Assembly: GCF_022513565.1 (NCBI RefSeq)
Contig: NZ_JAKWBE010000008.1
Location: 124,001-188,000 of the forward strand
Length of the DNA: 64,000 nt
Reading direction: 5' to 3'
Source of the DNA: Streptomyces gilvus
GTDB taxonomy: Bacteria > Actinomycetota > Actinomycetes > Streptomycetales > Streptomycetaceae
Part shown: positions 53,029 through 64,000 of the stretch, one piece after another
Numbering within the stretch: position 1 is the first letter of the stretch
How the letters are laid out: every line of letters begins with the position of its first letter
Translations under genes and position numbers: made by a program
The notes under the pieces: model-generated
What the model was told of the DNA's origin: nothing
Database searches by the model: none
Seen by the model: the letters and a program-made list of their open reading frames with translations, nothing else

Positions 53029-53807
53029 GCACCCCTCAGCTGGTCGTGCACCGCGACAAGGAACTGATGGCGCAGGCCGCGGCGGCCCGTCTGATCACGA
53101 AGATCGTGGACGCGCAGGCCTCCCGGGGCTTCGCGTCCGTGGTCCTCACGGGCGGCCGCAACGGCAACGGCCTGCTGGCGGCGCTGGCCGCGGCTCCCGC
53201 CCGGGACGCGATCGACTGGGCCCGGCTGGACCTGTGGTGGGGAGACGAGCGCTTCCTGCCCGAGGGCGACCCGGAGCGCAACGTCACCCAGGCCCGCGAG
53301 GCCCTGCTCGACGCCGTCCCGCTGGAACCGAAGCGCGTGCACGCCATGCCCCCGTCGGACGGTCCCTACGGAGCGGACGTGGAGGCGGCGGCCGAAGGGT
53401 ACGCGCAGGAACTGGCGCGTGCGGCCGGCCCCGAGAACCATGGGTCCGTCCCCACCTTCGACGTCCTGATGCTGGGCGTGGGCCCGGACACCCATGTGGC
53501 GTCGCTCTTCCCGGAGTTTCCCGCGGTGCGTGAGACGGAGCGCACGGTGGTCGGCGTCCACGGCTCCCCGAAGCCGCCGCCGACCCGGGTCACCCTGACC
53601 CTCCCCGCCATCCGCGCGGCCCGCGAGGTGTGGCTGCTGGCGGCGGGCGAGGACAAGGCGGAGGCGGCGGCGATCGCCCTCTCCGGCGCGGGCGAGATCC
53701 AGGCCCCGGCGGCGGGCGCCCAGGGCCGCCAGCGCACCCTGTGGCTGCTGGACGCGGCGGCGGCCTCCCAGCTGCCCCGCTCCCTGTACCCACCGGCCTC
53801 GCCGTGA
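53025..53807 (+). CDS. pgl: 6-phosphogluconolactonase
   Basis: 260 residues, GTG start overlapping opcA stop. SugarP-isomerase fold: TGGRNGNGLLAAL near 43-55, WGDERFLPEGDPERNVTQAR, LGVGPDTHVASLFPEF. Hydrolyses 6-phosphogluconolactone in step two of the oxidative pentose phosphate route. Last gene of the operon before a strong terminator. Confidence 0.94.
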   Translation: MSTPQLVVHRDKELMAQAAAARLITKIVDAQASRGFASVVLTGGRNGNGLLAALAAAPARDAIDWARLDLWWGDERFLPEGDPERNVTQAREALLDAVPLEPKRVHAMPPSDGPYGADVEAAAEGYAQELARAAGPENHGSVPTFDVLMLGVGPDTHVASLFPEFPAVRETERTVVGVHGSPKPPPTRVTLTLPAIRAAREVWLLAAGEDKAEAAAIALSGAGEIQAPAAGAQGRQRTLWLLDAAAASQLPRSLYPPASP

Positions 53808-53813
53808 GCGTGC

Positions 53814-53852
53814 GGTGGGGGTTCCCGGGGTTACCGTCGGGAGCCCCCACCG
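53814..53852. terminator. Strong hairpin ending the pentose phosphate operon
   Basis: CGGTGGGGTTCCC (53814-53826) pairs with GGGAGCCCCCACCG (53839-53852) around a 12-base loop, just after pgl and before the facing permease remnant. Confidence 0.8.
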
Positions 53853-53854
53853 TC

Positions 53855-54010
53855 TCATTTCACCGAGCCCGCCATCACGCCCTGCACAACGTGCCGCTGG
53901 AAGGCGAAGAACACCACCAGCGGCACCACCAGGGACACGAACGCGCCCGGTGCCAGGACGTCGATGTTGCTGCCGAACTGCCGTATCTGGGACTGGAGTT
54001 CCACGGTCAG
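53855..54010 (-). pseudogene. 3' remnant of a sugar ABC permease (MalG type)
   Basis: The last 51 residues of the frame read LTVELQSQIRQFGSNIDVLA, then FVSLVVPLVVFFAFQRHVVQ and end GVMAGSVK, the C-terminal pattern of MalG-like permeases. Upstream (54011-54173) the frame turns into Arg/Ala-rich sequence with no permease helices, and no binding protein or second permease is near. A truncated, dead copy is the best reading. Confidence 0.8.
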
Positions 54011-54173
54011 CGGCTGTGACCCGGGCCACCGACAGGCGAGCGGCACGCCACGGGCCACCCGCAGCCGAGCGATACGTCGCCAGACACCGACAAGCTGGCG
54101 GCACGCTCGGCCACCCACAGACGAGCGGCGCGCCCCCAGACACCAACCGGCGGGCGGCGCGCTGTCCGTCATC

Positions 54174-55829
54174 TCACTGTCGGCCGCGCAGCTCCCGGTA
54201 CCTGGCCACCAGTGCCTTGCTGGACTCGTCCAGGCCCGGCACCTCGGCGCCCTCCGTCAGCGCCGGCTCCACCCGCTTGGCCAGCACCTTGCCCAGCTCG
54301 ACGCCCCACTGGTCGAAGGAGTCGATGTTCCACGCGGCGCCCTGCACGAACACCTTGTGCTCGTACAGCGCGATCAGCTGGCCGAGCACGGACGGCGTCA
54401 GCTCGCGCGCGAGGATCGTGGTCGTCGGGTGGTCGCCCTTGAAGGTCTTGTGCGCCACCAGCTCCTCGGGCACACCCTCCGCGCGCACCTCGTCCGGGGT
54501 CTTACCGAAGGCCAACGCCTGTGTCTGCGCGAAGAAGTTGGCCATCAGCAGGTCGTGCTGCGCCTTCAGCGCCTCGCTCAGTTCGGCCACGGGCTCGGCG
54601 AACCCGATGAAGTCCGCCGGGATCAGCTTCGTGCCCTGGTGGATCAACTGGTAGTACGCGTGCTGCCCATTGGTCCCCGGGGTGCCCCACACCACCGGTC
54701 CGGTCTGCCAGTCGACCTCCTGCCCGTCCCGGCCCACGTACTTGCCGTTGGACTCCATGTCCAGCTGCTGCAGATACGCCGTGAACTTGGAGAGGTAGTG
54801 GCTGTACGGCAGCACCGCGTGCGACTGGGCGCCGTGGAAGTTGCCGTACCAGATGCCCAACAGCCCCAGCAGCAGCGGCACGTTGGACTCGGCGGGCGCG
54901 GTCCTGAAGTGCTCGTCGACCAGCCGGAAGCCGTCGAGCATCTCCCGGAAGCGGTCCGGTCCGATCGCGATCATCAGGGACAGGCCGATCGCCGAGTCGT
55001 ACGAGTACCGTCCGCCGACCCAGTCCCAGAACTCGAACATGTTGGCCGTGTCGATACCGAACTCGGAGACCTTGCCGGCGTTGGTCGACAGGGCCACGAA
55101 GTGCTGGGCGACGGCTTCCTGACCGGCCTTCAGCTCGTCCAGCAGCCAGGCGCGCGCCGAGGTCGCGTTGGTGATCGTCTCGATGGTGGTGAAGGTCTTG
55201 GAGGCGATGACGAACAGCGTCTCCGCCGCGTCCAGGTCGCGGGTGGCCTCGTGCAGGTCGGCACCGTCGACGTTCGACACGAAGCGGACCGTGAGATCGC
55301 GGTCGGTGTAGCCGCGCAGCACCTCGTAGGCCATCGCGGGCCCGAGGTCGGAGCCGCCGATGCCGACGTTGACGATGTTCTTGATGCGCTTGCCGGTGTG
55401 TCCGGTCCACGCGCCGGAGCGGACGCGGCCGGCGAAGTCGGCCATCTTGTCGAGGACCGCGTGCACCCCGGGCATCACGTTCTCGCCGTCGACCTCGATC
55501 ACCGCGTCGCGCGGGGCGCGCAGGGCGGTGTGCAGCACGGCGCGGTTCTCCGTGGTGTTGATCCGCTCGCCGCGGAACATGGCGTCCCGCAGCCCGAACA
55601 CGTCGGTGGCGGCGGCCAGTTCGCGCAGCAGCCGCAGGGTCTCGTCGGTGACCAGGTGCTTGGAGTAGTCGACGTACAGGTCGCCCACCTGCAGCGTGTA
55701 GCCGGTGCCGCGGCCCGGGTCGGCGGAGAAGAGCTCCCGCAGGCTCGTGTCGGCGAGTTCCTCGCGGTGCTTGGCCAGCGCGGTCCACTCGGGCGTCTGG
55801 TTGAGCCTGGTACGGCCGTCTGCGTTCAT
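54174..55829 (-). CDS. pgi: Glucose-6-phosphate isomerase
   Basis: 551 residues from ATG 55829 (an upstream in-frame ATG at 55871 would add 14 residues). PGI motifs: [41 protein letters not shown] (Glu-His pair in [10 protein letters not shown]), and [13 protein letters not shown] with active Lys near FKGDHPTT. Interconverts glucose-6-P and fructose-6-P. Monocistronic. Confidence 0.94.
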   Translation of the reverse strand: MNADGRTRLNQTPEWTALAKHREELADTSLRELFSADPGRGTGYTLQVGDLYVDYSKHLVTDETLRLLRELAAATDVFGLRDAMFRGERINTTENRAVLHTALRAPRDAVIEVDGENVMPGVHAVLDKMADFAGRVRSGAWTGHTGKRIKNIVNVGIGGSDLGPAMAYEVLRGYTDRDLTVRFVSNVDGADLHEATRDLDAAETLFVIASKTFTTIETITNATSARAWLLDELKAGQEAVAQHFVALSTNAGKVSEFGIDTANMFEFWDWVGGRYSYDSAIGLSLMIAIGPDRFREMLDGFRLVDEHFRTAPAESNVPLLLGLLGIWYGNFHGAQSHAVLPYSHYLSKFTAYLQQLDMESNGKYVGRDGQEVDWQTGPVVWGTPGTNGQHAYYQLIHQGTKLIPADFIGFAEPVAELSEALKAQHDLLMANFFAQTQALAFGKTPDEVRAEGVPEELVAHKTFKGDHPTTTILARELTPSVLGQLIALYEHKVFVQGAAWNIDSFDQWGVELGKVLAKRVEPALTEGAEVPGLDESSKALVARYRELRGRQ

Positions 55830-55880
55830 ATCCGACTTCAGCCTTCTTTCGTGCCTGTCCAGCTGTTCCAACCTAGTTGA

Positions 55881-57149
55881 TCAGCGCGGCGCGCGAGCCG
55901 TCATGGCGTCGTCGTCCGGCGCAACAACAGGTACGTCCTGCTTGCGGACAGGTATCAGCGCGGTGACGGCGAGGACGAAGAAGGCCGCGGTCAGCAGGGG
56001 CGGGGCGCCCGGCCCCCAGGCGGTGGCGGCGGCACCCCCGAGGAGCGCGCCCAGCGGGGCCCCTGCGACGGCGAGGGTGCGGAAGGCGGAGCTGACCCGG
56101 CCCAGCATCTCGGCGGGCGCGCGCCGCTGCGTGAGCGTGGTGGTGTTGACGTTCCACACCATGCCCATGAACCCGAACACGGCCAGGGCCGCCACCAGCG
56201 CCGTCAGGCTCCGCACGGCGCCCATCACCACCAGGGCGCCGATCTGCACGAGTCCGGCGAGCAGTACGGCGCGCGGTGCCCCGAGCCGGGCGGTGACGCG
56301 CCGGTTCACCGCTCCCCCGGCGAGTCCGCCAACCGTGTACGCGGTGGTCGCCGCCGCGTAACCGGCGGTGCCGGCGTCGAGCCACCCCGTGACCAGGACG
56401 ACCAGCGTGGCGATCAGCGCGCCCATGCCGATGTTGCACAGGGCCGTGGCGGCGCACAGTCCGCGCAGGGCGCGATCGTGCCACAGGGTACGCAGCCCGT
56501 CCGCGATCTCCCTGCGCAGGGTGCTGCCCGCCGGTGCCGGTGGCCGCTCGGGCGCCTCGGTCCGCAGCGAGGCGACCAGCGCTGCGGCCACCAGGAAGGT
56601 CCCCGCGTCGGCCACGAAGGGGACGGCGGCCCCCGCCGCGATCAGCAGGGGCACCACGGGCGCCCCTATCAGACCGCCCGCGATCTGCTGCCCGGTCATC
56701 AGCCGGGCGTTGGCGCTGCCGAGCGCCGCGCGGTCGACCAGGACGGGCAGCAGGGCGGTGGAGGCGTTGTCGAACAGGGTCTGGAGGGTGGTCAGGGCGA
56801 AGGCGAGGGCGATGATCAGCGCGATGGAGGCGTGACCGAGTGCGACGGCCACGGCGAACACGGCGACGAGCAACCCTCGTACCGCGTCCACCGTCCACAT
56901 CGCGCGCCGCTGGTCCACCCGGTCCGCGACCGCGCCGCCGAGCAGCCCGAAGACGATCCAGGGCAGATAACCGCAGGCGGTGACGGACGCGATGAGCAGG
57001 GGCCGGTCCGTCAGCGAGGCGGCGAGCAGGGGCAGGGCGGCACCGCGCAGCGCGTCACCGAACCGGGAGACCACCGCGGCCGTCCACAGCCGCCCGAACC
57101 CCCCGCGCCACGTGGGCGCACACCCGCCCGCGGATTCCACCGTCGCCAC
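55881..57149 (-). CDS. MFS transporter (12-helix)
   Basis: 422 residues, GTG 57149 after GGGGGAGAC. Helix-rich; the loop GAVADRVDQRRAMW after helix 2 resembles motif A. Closest in style to the EntS/enterobactin-exporter or small-drug class. Single gene, not in an operon with pgi. Substrate unknown. Confidence 0.88.
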   Translation of the reverse strand: MATVESAGGCAPTWRGGFGRLWTAAVVSRFGDALRGAALPLLAASLTDRPLLIASVTACGYLPWIVFGLLGGAVADRVDQRRAMWTVDAVRGLLVAVFAVAVALGHASIALIIALAFALTTLQTLFDNASTALLPVLVDRAALGSANARLMTGQQIAGGLIGAPVVPLLIAAGAAVPFVADAGTFLVAAALVASLRTEAPERPPAPAGSTLRREIADGLRTLWHDRALRGLCAATALCNIGMGALIATLVVLVTGWLDAGTAGYAAATTAYTVGGLAGGAVNRRVTARLGAPRAVLLAGLVQIGALVVMGAVRSLTALVAALAVFGFMGMVWNVNTTTLTQRRAPAEMLGRVSSAFRTLAVAGAPLGALLGGAAATAWGPGAPPLLTAAFFVLAVTALIPVRKQDVPVVAPDDDAMTARAPR

Positions 57150-57283
57150 GTCTCCCCCTCACGATTCGCGTCTGCACAAACCGTAGAGGGCACCACTGAC
57201 AATCGGTCCGGAGGCGGTCGGCCCCGGTGAGGGAGACAGGTCCGGCCAGGCACCCGCTGAGGTGCCCGGCCGGCCGTCAACTC

Positions 57284-57619
57284 CTAGATCTCGCCCCGCA
57301 GTTTGGCGAGCGCCTCGGCGAGGATCGCCTCGCCGTCCGCGTCGCTGCGCCGCTCCCGGACGTACGCGAGGTGCGTCTTGTAGGGCTCGGTGCGCGGCGG
57401 GTCCGGCGGGTTGTCCCGGTCCTGTCCGGCCGGGAAGCCACAGCGCGGGCAGTCCCAGGTCTCGGGAACCTGCGCGTCGCTGGCGAAGCTGGGCTGCGTC
57501 TCGTGCCCGTTGGAGCACCAGAAGGAGATGCGCAGACGCGGCGCGGACTCGCCGCGCTCGGCCTCGCCCATCGGCCCCGCCCCGACCCGGCTTCCTCGGA
57601 TCGCGTTGCCACTTGCCAC
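57284..57619 (-). CDS. RbpA-family RNA polymerase-binding protein (RbpB-like paralogue)
   Basis: 111 residues, GTG 57619. Zinc knuckle Cys35/His39 and Cys57/Cys60 (WCSNGHE, CPRCG), basic linker GQDRDNPPDPPRTEPYKTHL and C-terminal sigma-interaction segment YVRERRSDADGEAILAEALA. RbpA stabilises sigma-HrdB/RNAP open complexes. The N-terminus (MASGNAIRGSRVGAGPMGEA) differs from canonical S. coelicolor RbpA, which I recall starting MSERALRGTRLV, so this is probably a second paralogue. Confidence 0.87.
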   Translation of the reverse strand: MASGNAIRGSRVGAGPMGEAERGESAPRLRISFWCSNGHETQPSFASDAQVPETWDCPRCGFPAGQDRDNPPDPPRTEPYKTHLAYVRERRSDADGEAILAEALAKLRGEI

Positions 57620-57846
57620 GGTCGTAACTCCCTGCGTGATGGTGCCGCGAAGCGAGTCGGCGTGTCGCTTCGTTGCGAGCGCCTCAGTCTACGTAAGGCC
57701 CAACGCACGTCCAGTGGTTGGAGTTACAAGCCCCACACCCAGACGCAAGCCCCATGATAGGCCGCGCTCAGCTGCGCGTACCGAACATGGGGCCTTACGT
57801 GCGGAATGGAGGTGCTGTGTGCGGGTTGCCGCTCAGCTGTTCGTCG

Positions 57847-58080
57847 TCAGGACGACTTCATGAGGAGGCCGAGCACGACGATGCACGCCAGCCACAGCAG
57901 ACCGATCACGACGGTGATGCGGTCGAGGTTGCGCTCGGCGACCGAGGAGCCGCCGACGGAGGACTGCATGCCGCCACCGAACATGTCGGAGAGACCGCCG
58001 CCCTTGCCCTTGTGCATCAGCACCAGCAGCATCATCAGCAGGCTGAAGACGATCAGGGCGATCGAGAACCCCAAAACCAC
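57847..58080 (-). CDS. secG: Preprotein translocase subunit SecG
   Basis: 77 residues from GTG 58080 with GAGGAAG upstream. Two membrane helices around a Gly-rich cytoplasmic loop (HKGKGGGLSDMFGGG), as in SecG. The longer frame upstream is non-conserved. Just after tpiA on the same strand, a common actinobacterial arrangement. The 57620-57846 gap is non-coding. Confidence 0.92.
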   Translation of the reverse strand: MVLGFSIALIVFSLLMMLLVLMHKGKGGGLSDMFGGGMQSSVGGSSVAERNLDRITVVIGLLWLACIVVLGLLMKSS

Positions 58081-58174
58081 GGCTGGACCAACTTCCTCGG
58101 ATTCGGATGTACACGCGGGGTCCGGCACAGTGCTGGACCCCGCAAGGGTACGACGGATCGGGCCTAGCGCATAC

Positions 58175-58966
<792 letters not shown>

Positions 58967-58971
58967 GTGGG

Positions 58972-60183
58972 TCAGTCCTCCAGTGCGGCGAGGCCGGGGA
59001 GCGTCTTGCCCTCGAGGTATTCGAGGGAGGCGCCGCCACCGGTCGAGATGTGTCCGAACGCGGTCTCGTCGAAGCCCAGGAGGCGGACGGCCGCGGCGGA
59101 GTCCCCGCCGCCGACGACCGTGAAGGCCGGGGAGTCGAGGAGGGCCTGGGCGACCGCCTTGGTGCCCTCGGCGAAATCGGGGTGCTCGAAGACGCCCATC
59201 GGGCCGTTCCAGAAGACGGTCGCGGCGTCGGTGATCTTCGAGGCGTACAGCTTGCGGGACTCGGGACCGATGTCCAGGCCCATCTGGTCACCGGGGACGG
59301 AGTCGGCGGCGACGGTGGTGGGGTTGGCCGGAGCCTTGCCCGCCAGGTCGGGGAACTCCTGGGAGACCACGACGTCGACGGGCAGGACCAGCTCGACGCC
59401 GGTCTTCTCGGCGCGCTCGATGTACTCCAGGACCGCGGGGATCTGGTCCTCCTGGAGCAGCGACTTGCCGATCTCGTAGCCCTTGGCCTTGAGGAAGGTG
59501 TACGCCATGCCGCCGCCGATGAGCAGCCGGTCGGCCTTGCCGAGCAGCTGGTCGATGACCGCGAGCTTGTCGGAGACCTTGGCGCCGCCGAGCGCGACGA
59601 CGTAGGGGCGCTTGACGTCCTCGGTGAGCTTCATCAGGACGCCGACCTCGGTGGCGATGAGGTAGCCGGCGTAGTGCGGCAGACGGGCCGGAAGGTCGAA
59701 GACCGAGGCGTGCTTGCGGTGCACCGCGCCGAAGCCGTCACCGACGTACACGTCCGCGAGGGCGGCCAGCCGGTCGGCGAACTCGCCGCGCTCGGTGTCG
59801 TCCTTGGCGGTCTCGCCGGCGTTGAAGCGCAGGTTCTCGATGACCGCGACCTGGCCGGGCTGGAGGCCGTTCACCGCGTCGTGGGCGGCGGGGCCGACGG
59901 TGTCCTGGGCGAACGCGACCGGGGCGCCGAGCAGTTCGGCGAGTCGCTCGGCGGCGGGCAGCAGCGAGAAGGCGGGGTCCGGGGCGCCCTTGGGGCGGCC
60001 CAGGTGCGAGGCGACGACCACCTTGGCGCCCGCCTCGACGAGGGCCTTGACGGTGGGCAGTACGGCGCGGATGCGGCCGTCGTCGGTGATGAGGCCGTCG
60101 GCGAGCGGCACGTTGAGGTCGGCGCGGACGAAGACCCGCTTGTTGTCCACGCCTTCGGCGAGAAGTTCGTCGATCGTCTTCAT
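58972..60183 (-). CDS. pgk: Phosphoglycerate kinase
   Basis: 403 residues, ATG 60183. [29 protein letters not shown], and C-terminal nucleotide domain [11 protein letters not shown] and WNGPMGVFE. Glycolysis/gluconeogenesis, second in tpiA-pgk-gap. Confidence 0.95.
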   Translation of the reverse strand: MKTIDELLAEGVDNKRVFVRADLNVPLADGLITDDGRIRAVLPTVKALVEAGAKVVVASHLGRPKGAPDPAFSLLPAAERLAELLGAPVAFAQDTVGPAAHDAVNGLQPGQVAVIENLRFNAGETAKDDTERGEFADRLAALADVYVGDGFGAVHRKHASVFDLPARLPHYAGYLIATEVGVLMKLTEDVKRPYVVALGGAKVSDKLAVIDQLLGKADRLLIGGGMAYTFLKAKGYEIGKSLLQEDQIPAVLEYIERAEKTGVELVLPVDVVVSQEFPDLAGKAPANPTTVAADSVPGDQMGLDIGPESRKLYASKITDAATVFWNGPMGVFEHPDFAEGTKAVAQALLDSPAFTVVGGGDSAAAVRLLGFDETAFGHISTGGGASLEYLEGKTLPGLAALED

Positions 60184-60239
60184 GAGGGACTCCTGGTGAG
60201 GGCTGCTCTGATCGTACGAGAGCTGTTCTGTACGTGAGT

Positions 60240-60279
60240 CAGGGCCCGGGCGGCGCGTCCCTGCGCCGCCCGAGCCCTG
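60240..60279 (-). terminator. Hairpin between gap and pgk
   Basis: GGGCGGCGC/GCGCCGCCC with outer CAGGGC/GCCCTG arms forms a hairpin in the 125-bp gap after gap. Suggests gap is at least partly a separate transcript. Confidence 0.75.
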
Positions 60280-60308
60280 TTCTCACAGCAAAGTGCCTGC
60301 TCCGTGGA

Positions 60309-61394
<1,086 letters not shown>

Positions 61395-61445
61395 CTACCT
61401 CCCTGCGGGCCCCGGAGTGACATCGAGATGCCGCATACACGGGCA

Positions 61446-61481
61446 GGCGGTCCGTACCCGCCAGTAGGGGTACGGACCGCC
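61446..61481 (-). terminator. Perfect 14-bp hairpin after the zinc carboxypeptidase gene
   Basis: GGCGGTCCGTACCC (61446-61459) and GGGTACGGACCGCC (61468-61481), loop 8 bases, 64 bp past the carboxypeptidase stop. No T-run on the minus side, but stem strength is high. Confidence 0.85.
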
Positions 61482-61544
61482 CGGCTCGAATCGTGCGATC
61501 ACTCTTTTTGACTACGGAGTGCTAGTCATCGTTGACCAGCCTGT

Positions 61545-64000
61545 TCACCCTTGCAGGGCGGCGAGTGCCTTCTTGACGAGTGCGGCACGGTCCGCCGCCG
61601 CAGTGACGTGCTCCAGGCCGAAGCCCAGCAGCACGGTCCGGTCGGTGGTGACGGCGCCGTACGTCTTGAACAGGGCGCCCGTCCGCTCCCAGTCCTTGAG
61701 CGCGGCCGGGCTGCCCGCGGGCGGTCCGGTCACGCTCCAGGCGCCGAGCGAGGACTCGAAGCCCTCGGTCTGCGTCGGCGTGCCGCCGAGGACGAGTGAG
61801 GCGTCGTCGGCGAGAACGCCGTGACCGCCGGTGCTCGGGTCGGTGACATAGCTGATGGAGACCTGGACGGAGGTGCCGGCGTAGGCGCTCAGGTCGTAGT
61901 TCACCTGCTGCCAGCCGCTGGAGGCGCCGGTGAGGCTGTTCCAGGCGCCGCTGGTGCCGGTGGCGGTGCAGGCGTTGTTCGCGATGGTCAGGTAGTGCTT
62001 GAGCCACGGGTGCTCGTTGACCAGGAAGCCCGCCCCGCACTCCGAGGGCACGGTCCGGCTGCTCGCGCCGCCCTTCTCCGGGAGGGTGGTCCAGTCGTCG
62101 GCGCCGACGGTGTGGGCCTCGACGATCACATGGTCGTAGCCGGGCTCGGTGTCCCACAGCAACTGGCTGCGCAGGGTCGGCTGCTGGGCCGCCGCCACAC
62201 CGGTGAGGTCGATGGTGCGGGTGAGGCGCTTGTAGGCGTCGTCGGTGTGCACGGCGGCCGCCATGGAGGAACCCGCGTAGGGCCCGTACGGGTTGACGGT
62301 CCCGGCGAACTGGCCCGCGCCGGCGCCGGCGAACTGCGGGTACTTGTCGGCGGGCAGCGAGTCGGAGGTGACGCTGTAGGTGCCGGCCCTGTCCAGCGGG
62401 TTGCCGGGCGCGGCGCCGAGGGGCCCGCTGAAGCCGCCGAGGTCGCCGGAGCCGGTGAAGCCGGTGGCGCCTGGGGTCGACGTACGGGAGTAGGCGCCCA
62501 GGTAGTACTGGCTGAAGTCGTTGGACAGGGTGCCGTCGCCGAGGTCGACGTTGCCGCCGGCCTGCTCGCCCGCCTCGATGAGCTTGCCGCCCTCGTTGAG
62601 GTAGGCGCGCAACTGGAGCTGGGTGGCGTTGCCGGGGACGCTCGCGCCCGTGTAGTGGACGACGGTCCTGAAGTGCTTCAGCACCCCGAGTGCGTCGGGC
62701 GCGCCCTGGGTGGCGACGTCCCAGACGATCGCCTTGCGGCCGTTCGCCTTCAGCGCGTCCACGTACGTCTGCGCCTGCGTGGCGGTCGCGCCCTCTTCTG
62801 CGACGACGAGGGTGTCGGCCTTGGCGCGCTGGGCGACGGTGTAGGTGAAGTGCTCGCTGGAGACCTTCTTGCCGCTCGCGCCGCGGCCGGTGAACCACAC
62901 CTCGACCTTGTCGCCCGGGTCGCCGTCCTTCACCTTGGCCCGGTACTCGTCGAAGTGCAGGTTGTCATCGCCGCCGTAGGTCTCACCGCCCTTCCAGGCC
63001 CTCAGCGGCTCGTCCTTCGTACGGCCGCCGTTGACGCGGTAGTTGAGCTCCTTGCCGCGGACGGCCTTGCGGACGACGACGGAGACCTCCTGGTCGGCGC
63101 CGCGGGAGTACGACGTGGCGAACGTCGCCGGGGTGAAGTCGGCGGCCTTCAGGCCGAGCGAGGAGGAGGGGGTGTCCGGGTGCTGGGCGGTCTCGGCGAC
63201 CGAGAGCGCGAACGGGACGTTCTTGACGAACTCCTGCTGGATCAGCTTCTCGTCGTCCGGGAAGTTGAACACGGACTGGCAGTCGGCCGCGTTCCACTGG
63301 TCGTTCGGGTCGGCGTTCGACGCGGTCTGGCACGTCGACATCTCGGGGGTGAACATCGACATGCCGTTGACGTTCGCCGCGTGGCCGTCCGCCTCGCCGT
63401 TGGTGGTGTACAGCTCCGAGGAGACCTGCGGACGGTAGCCGGGGATCGCGGAGTTGTCCGGGGTGCCGGCGAGCGCCTTGTAGACGACGTCGTCGGGGGT
63501 CGGGGTGGCCACCTGCCAGCCGACGCCGTAGAGGAGGAGTTCGGCGGCGGAGTGGTAGTTGACGCCGTAGGAGAAGCCGATGCGCTTCTCGAACGCGTCG
63601 AGCGCCTTGGTCTCGGGCTCGGAGCCCGGGCTCGCGCCGCGGTAGGTCTCGCTGGTGGGGTTGGGGGACGAACCCTCGTCGTCGTAGCCCCACTTGTAGG
63701 CGAAGTTGCGGTTGAGGTCGACGCCGTCGCCGGTGGAGATGACGCCGTCGCCGTTGACGTCCCGCAGGTTCTTGCGCCACAGACGGATGTCGGAGTTCTT
63801 GAAGGTGTAGTCGTAGCCGTCGGGGTTGGCCGAGATCACGAACCACAGCTCGGTGGAGTCGACGATCTTCCTGATCCGCTTGTCCGTCTTGTAGTGGTCC
63901 AGGTAGTAGTGCATCAGCCGGCGGGTCATCTCCGGCGTGATCCACTCGCGCGCGTGCTGGTTGGACATGTACAGCACGGAGGGTTTCGAGCCGTCCTTGG
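61545..64000 (-). CDS. Secreted M14 zinc carboxypeptidase (5' end beyond window)
   Basis: At least 818 residues; the frame stays open to base 64000. Zinc ligands His/Glu in SNQHAREW and His in NYHSAAELLLY, with catalytic-region MFTPEMS, match the M14 metallocarboxypeptidase family. After the catalytic domain (about 1-270) come beta-rich and immune-inhibitor-like modules (VVAEEGATATQAQTYVDALK, VNYDLSAYAGTSVQVSISYV). Probably exported, but the signal peptide lies off the window. Degrades extracellular peptides. Confidence 0.9.
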   Translation of the reverse strand, partial: KDGSKPSVLYMSNQHAREWITPEMTRRLMHYYLDHYKTDKRIRKIVDSTELWFVISANPDGYDYTFKNSDIRLWRKNLRDVNGDGVISTGDGVDLNRNFAYKWGYDDEGSSPNPTSETYRGASPGSEPETKALDAFEKRIGFSYGVNYHSAAELLLYGVGWQVATPTPDDVVYKALAGTPDNSAIPGYRPQVSSELYTTNGEADGHAANVNGMSMFTPEMSTCQTASNADPNDQWNAADCQSVFNFPDDEKLIQQEFVKNVPFALSVAETAQHPDTPSSSLGLKAADFTPATFATSYSRGADQEVSVVVRKAVRGKELNYRVNGGRTKDEPLRAWKGGETYGGDDNLHFDEYRAKVKDGDPGDKVEVWFTGRGASGKKVSSEHFTYTVAQRAKADTLVVAEEGATATQAQTYVDALKANGRKAIVWDVATQGAPDALGVLKHFRTVVHYTGASVPGNATQLQLRAYLNEGGKLIEAGEQAGGNVDLGDGTLSNDFSQYYLGAYSRTSTPGATGFTGSGDLGGFSGPLGAAPGNPLDRAGTYSVTSDSLPADKYPQFAGAGAGQFAGTVNPYGPYAGSSMAAAVHTDDAYKRLTRTIDLTGVAAAQQPTLRSQLLWDTEPGYDHVIVEAHTVGADDWTTLPEKGGASSRTVPSECGAGFLVNEHPWLKHYLTIANNACTATGTSGAWNSLTGASSGWQQVNYDLSAYAGTSVQVSISYVTDPSTGGHGVLADDASLVLGGTPTQTEGFESSLGAWSVTGPPAGSPAALKDWERTGALFKTYGAVTTDRTVLLGFGLEHVTAAADRAALVKKALAALQG

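Noticed and set aside
53855..54172. Intact ~105-residue gene
   Set aside because: Only the last 51 residues resemble a permease; the rest is Arg/Ala-rich non-conserved DNA, so it is called a remnant.

Overview
The window is about 72% GC with strong third-position G/C bias, Shine-Dalgarno sites such as GGAGG, frequent GTG/TTG starts and many 4-bp stop/start overlaps. Gene content (actinobacterial SUF operon led by sufR, tkt-tal-zwf-opcA-pgl, secG-tpiA-pgk-gap, an RbpA-family protein, ctaA/ctaB, DapD, PhoX, MsiK-type sugar importers without an ATPase gene) points to a Streptomyces chromosome. The right half is core metabolism; the left half is more accessory. No transposase, prophage, CRISPR array, rRNA or conventional tRNA gene was seen.

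Layout. 1-3.8 kb: end of an MFS exporter, then a divergent uronate/aldarate catabolism locus (kdgD plus an unknown TIM-barrel-like partner, and a uronate dehydrogenase). 4-9 kb: DeoR regulator and a sugar/polyol ABC importer (lipoprotein, two permeases) ending in a zinc alcohol dehydrogenase. 9-13 kb: double TerD protein and a divergent TetR/MFS efflux pair around a large dyad. 13-14.6 kb: GntR regulator and ACC deaminase. 14.7-16.6 kb: a Ro60-type TROVE protein preceded on the same strand by a folded RNA that looks like a bacterial Y RNA carrying a circularly permuted tRNA-like domain; this is the most interesting feature. 16.7-19.1 kb: PhoX phosphatase with a PHO box, then a non-coding degenerate repeat array. 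19-31 kb: conserved hypothetical, secreted EEP nuclease, ArsR/SRPBCC pair, a DUF3618/holin-like envelope operon, a DapA-like enzyme, a HAD-like protein, dapD, an SMR pump with its TetR regulator, and an AbfB-domain membrane protein.

31-37.5 kb: full SUF operon sufR-B-D-Rieske-C-S-U-T on the minus strand with a SufR box on the first start codon. 37.6-41.3 kb: AAC(3)-like acetyltransferase, two-gene ABC exporter, ctaA. 41.2-44.2 kb: a membrane protein and winged-helix regulator, divergent from a nitrilase-fold protein with two TTA codons (bldA-dependent candidate). 44-47 kb: amidohydrolase, small protein, ctaB. 47-54 kb: pentose phosphate operon. 54-61 kb: a sugar permease remnant, pgi, an MFS protein, RbpA-family gene, secG, tpiA, pgk, gap. 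61.5 kb to the end: a secreted M14 zinc carboxypeptidase running off the window.

Functionally, pgi, zwf/opcA, pgl, tkt and tal complete the oxidative and non-oxidative pentose phosphate routes next to lower glycolysis (tpiA, pgk, gap). ctaA/ctaB make heme A for the terminal oxidase. The SUF operon supplies Fe-S clusters. All functional calls come from reading motifs and gene order; no database search was run.
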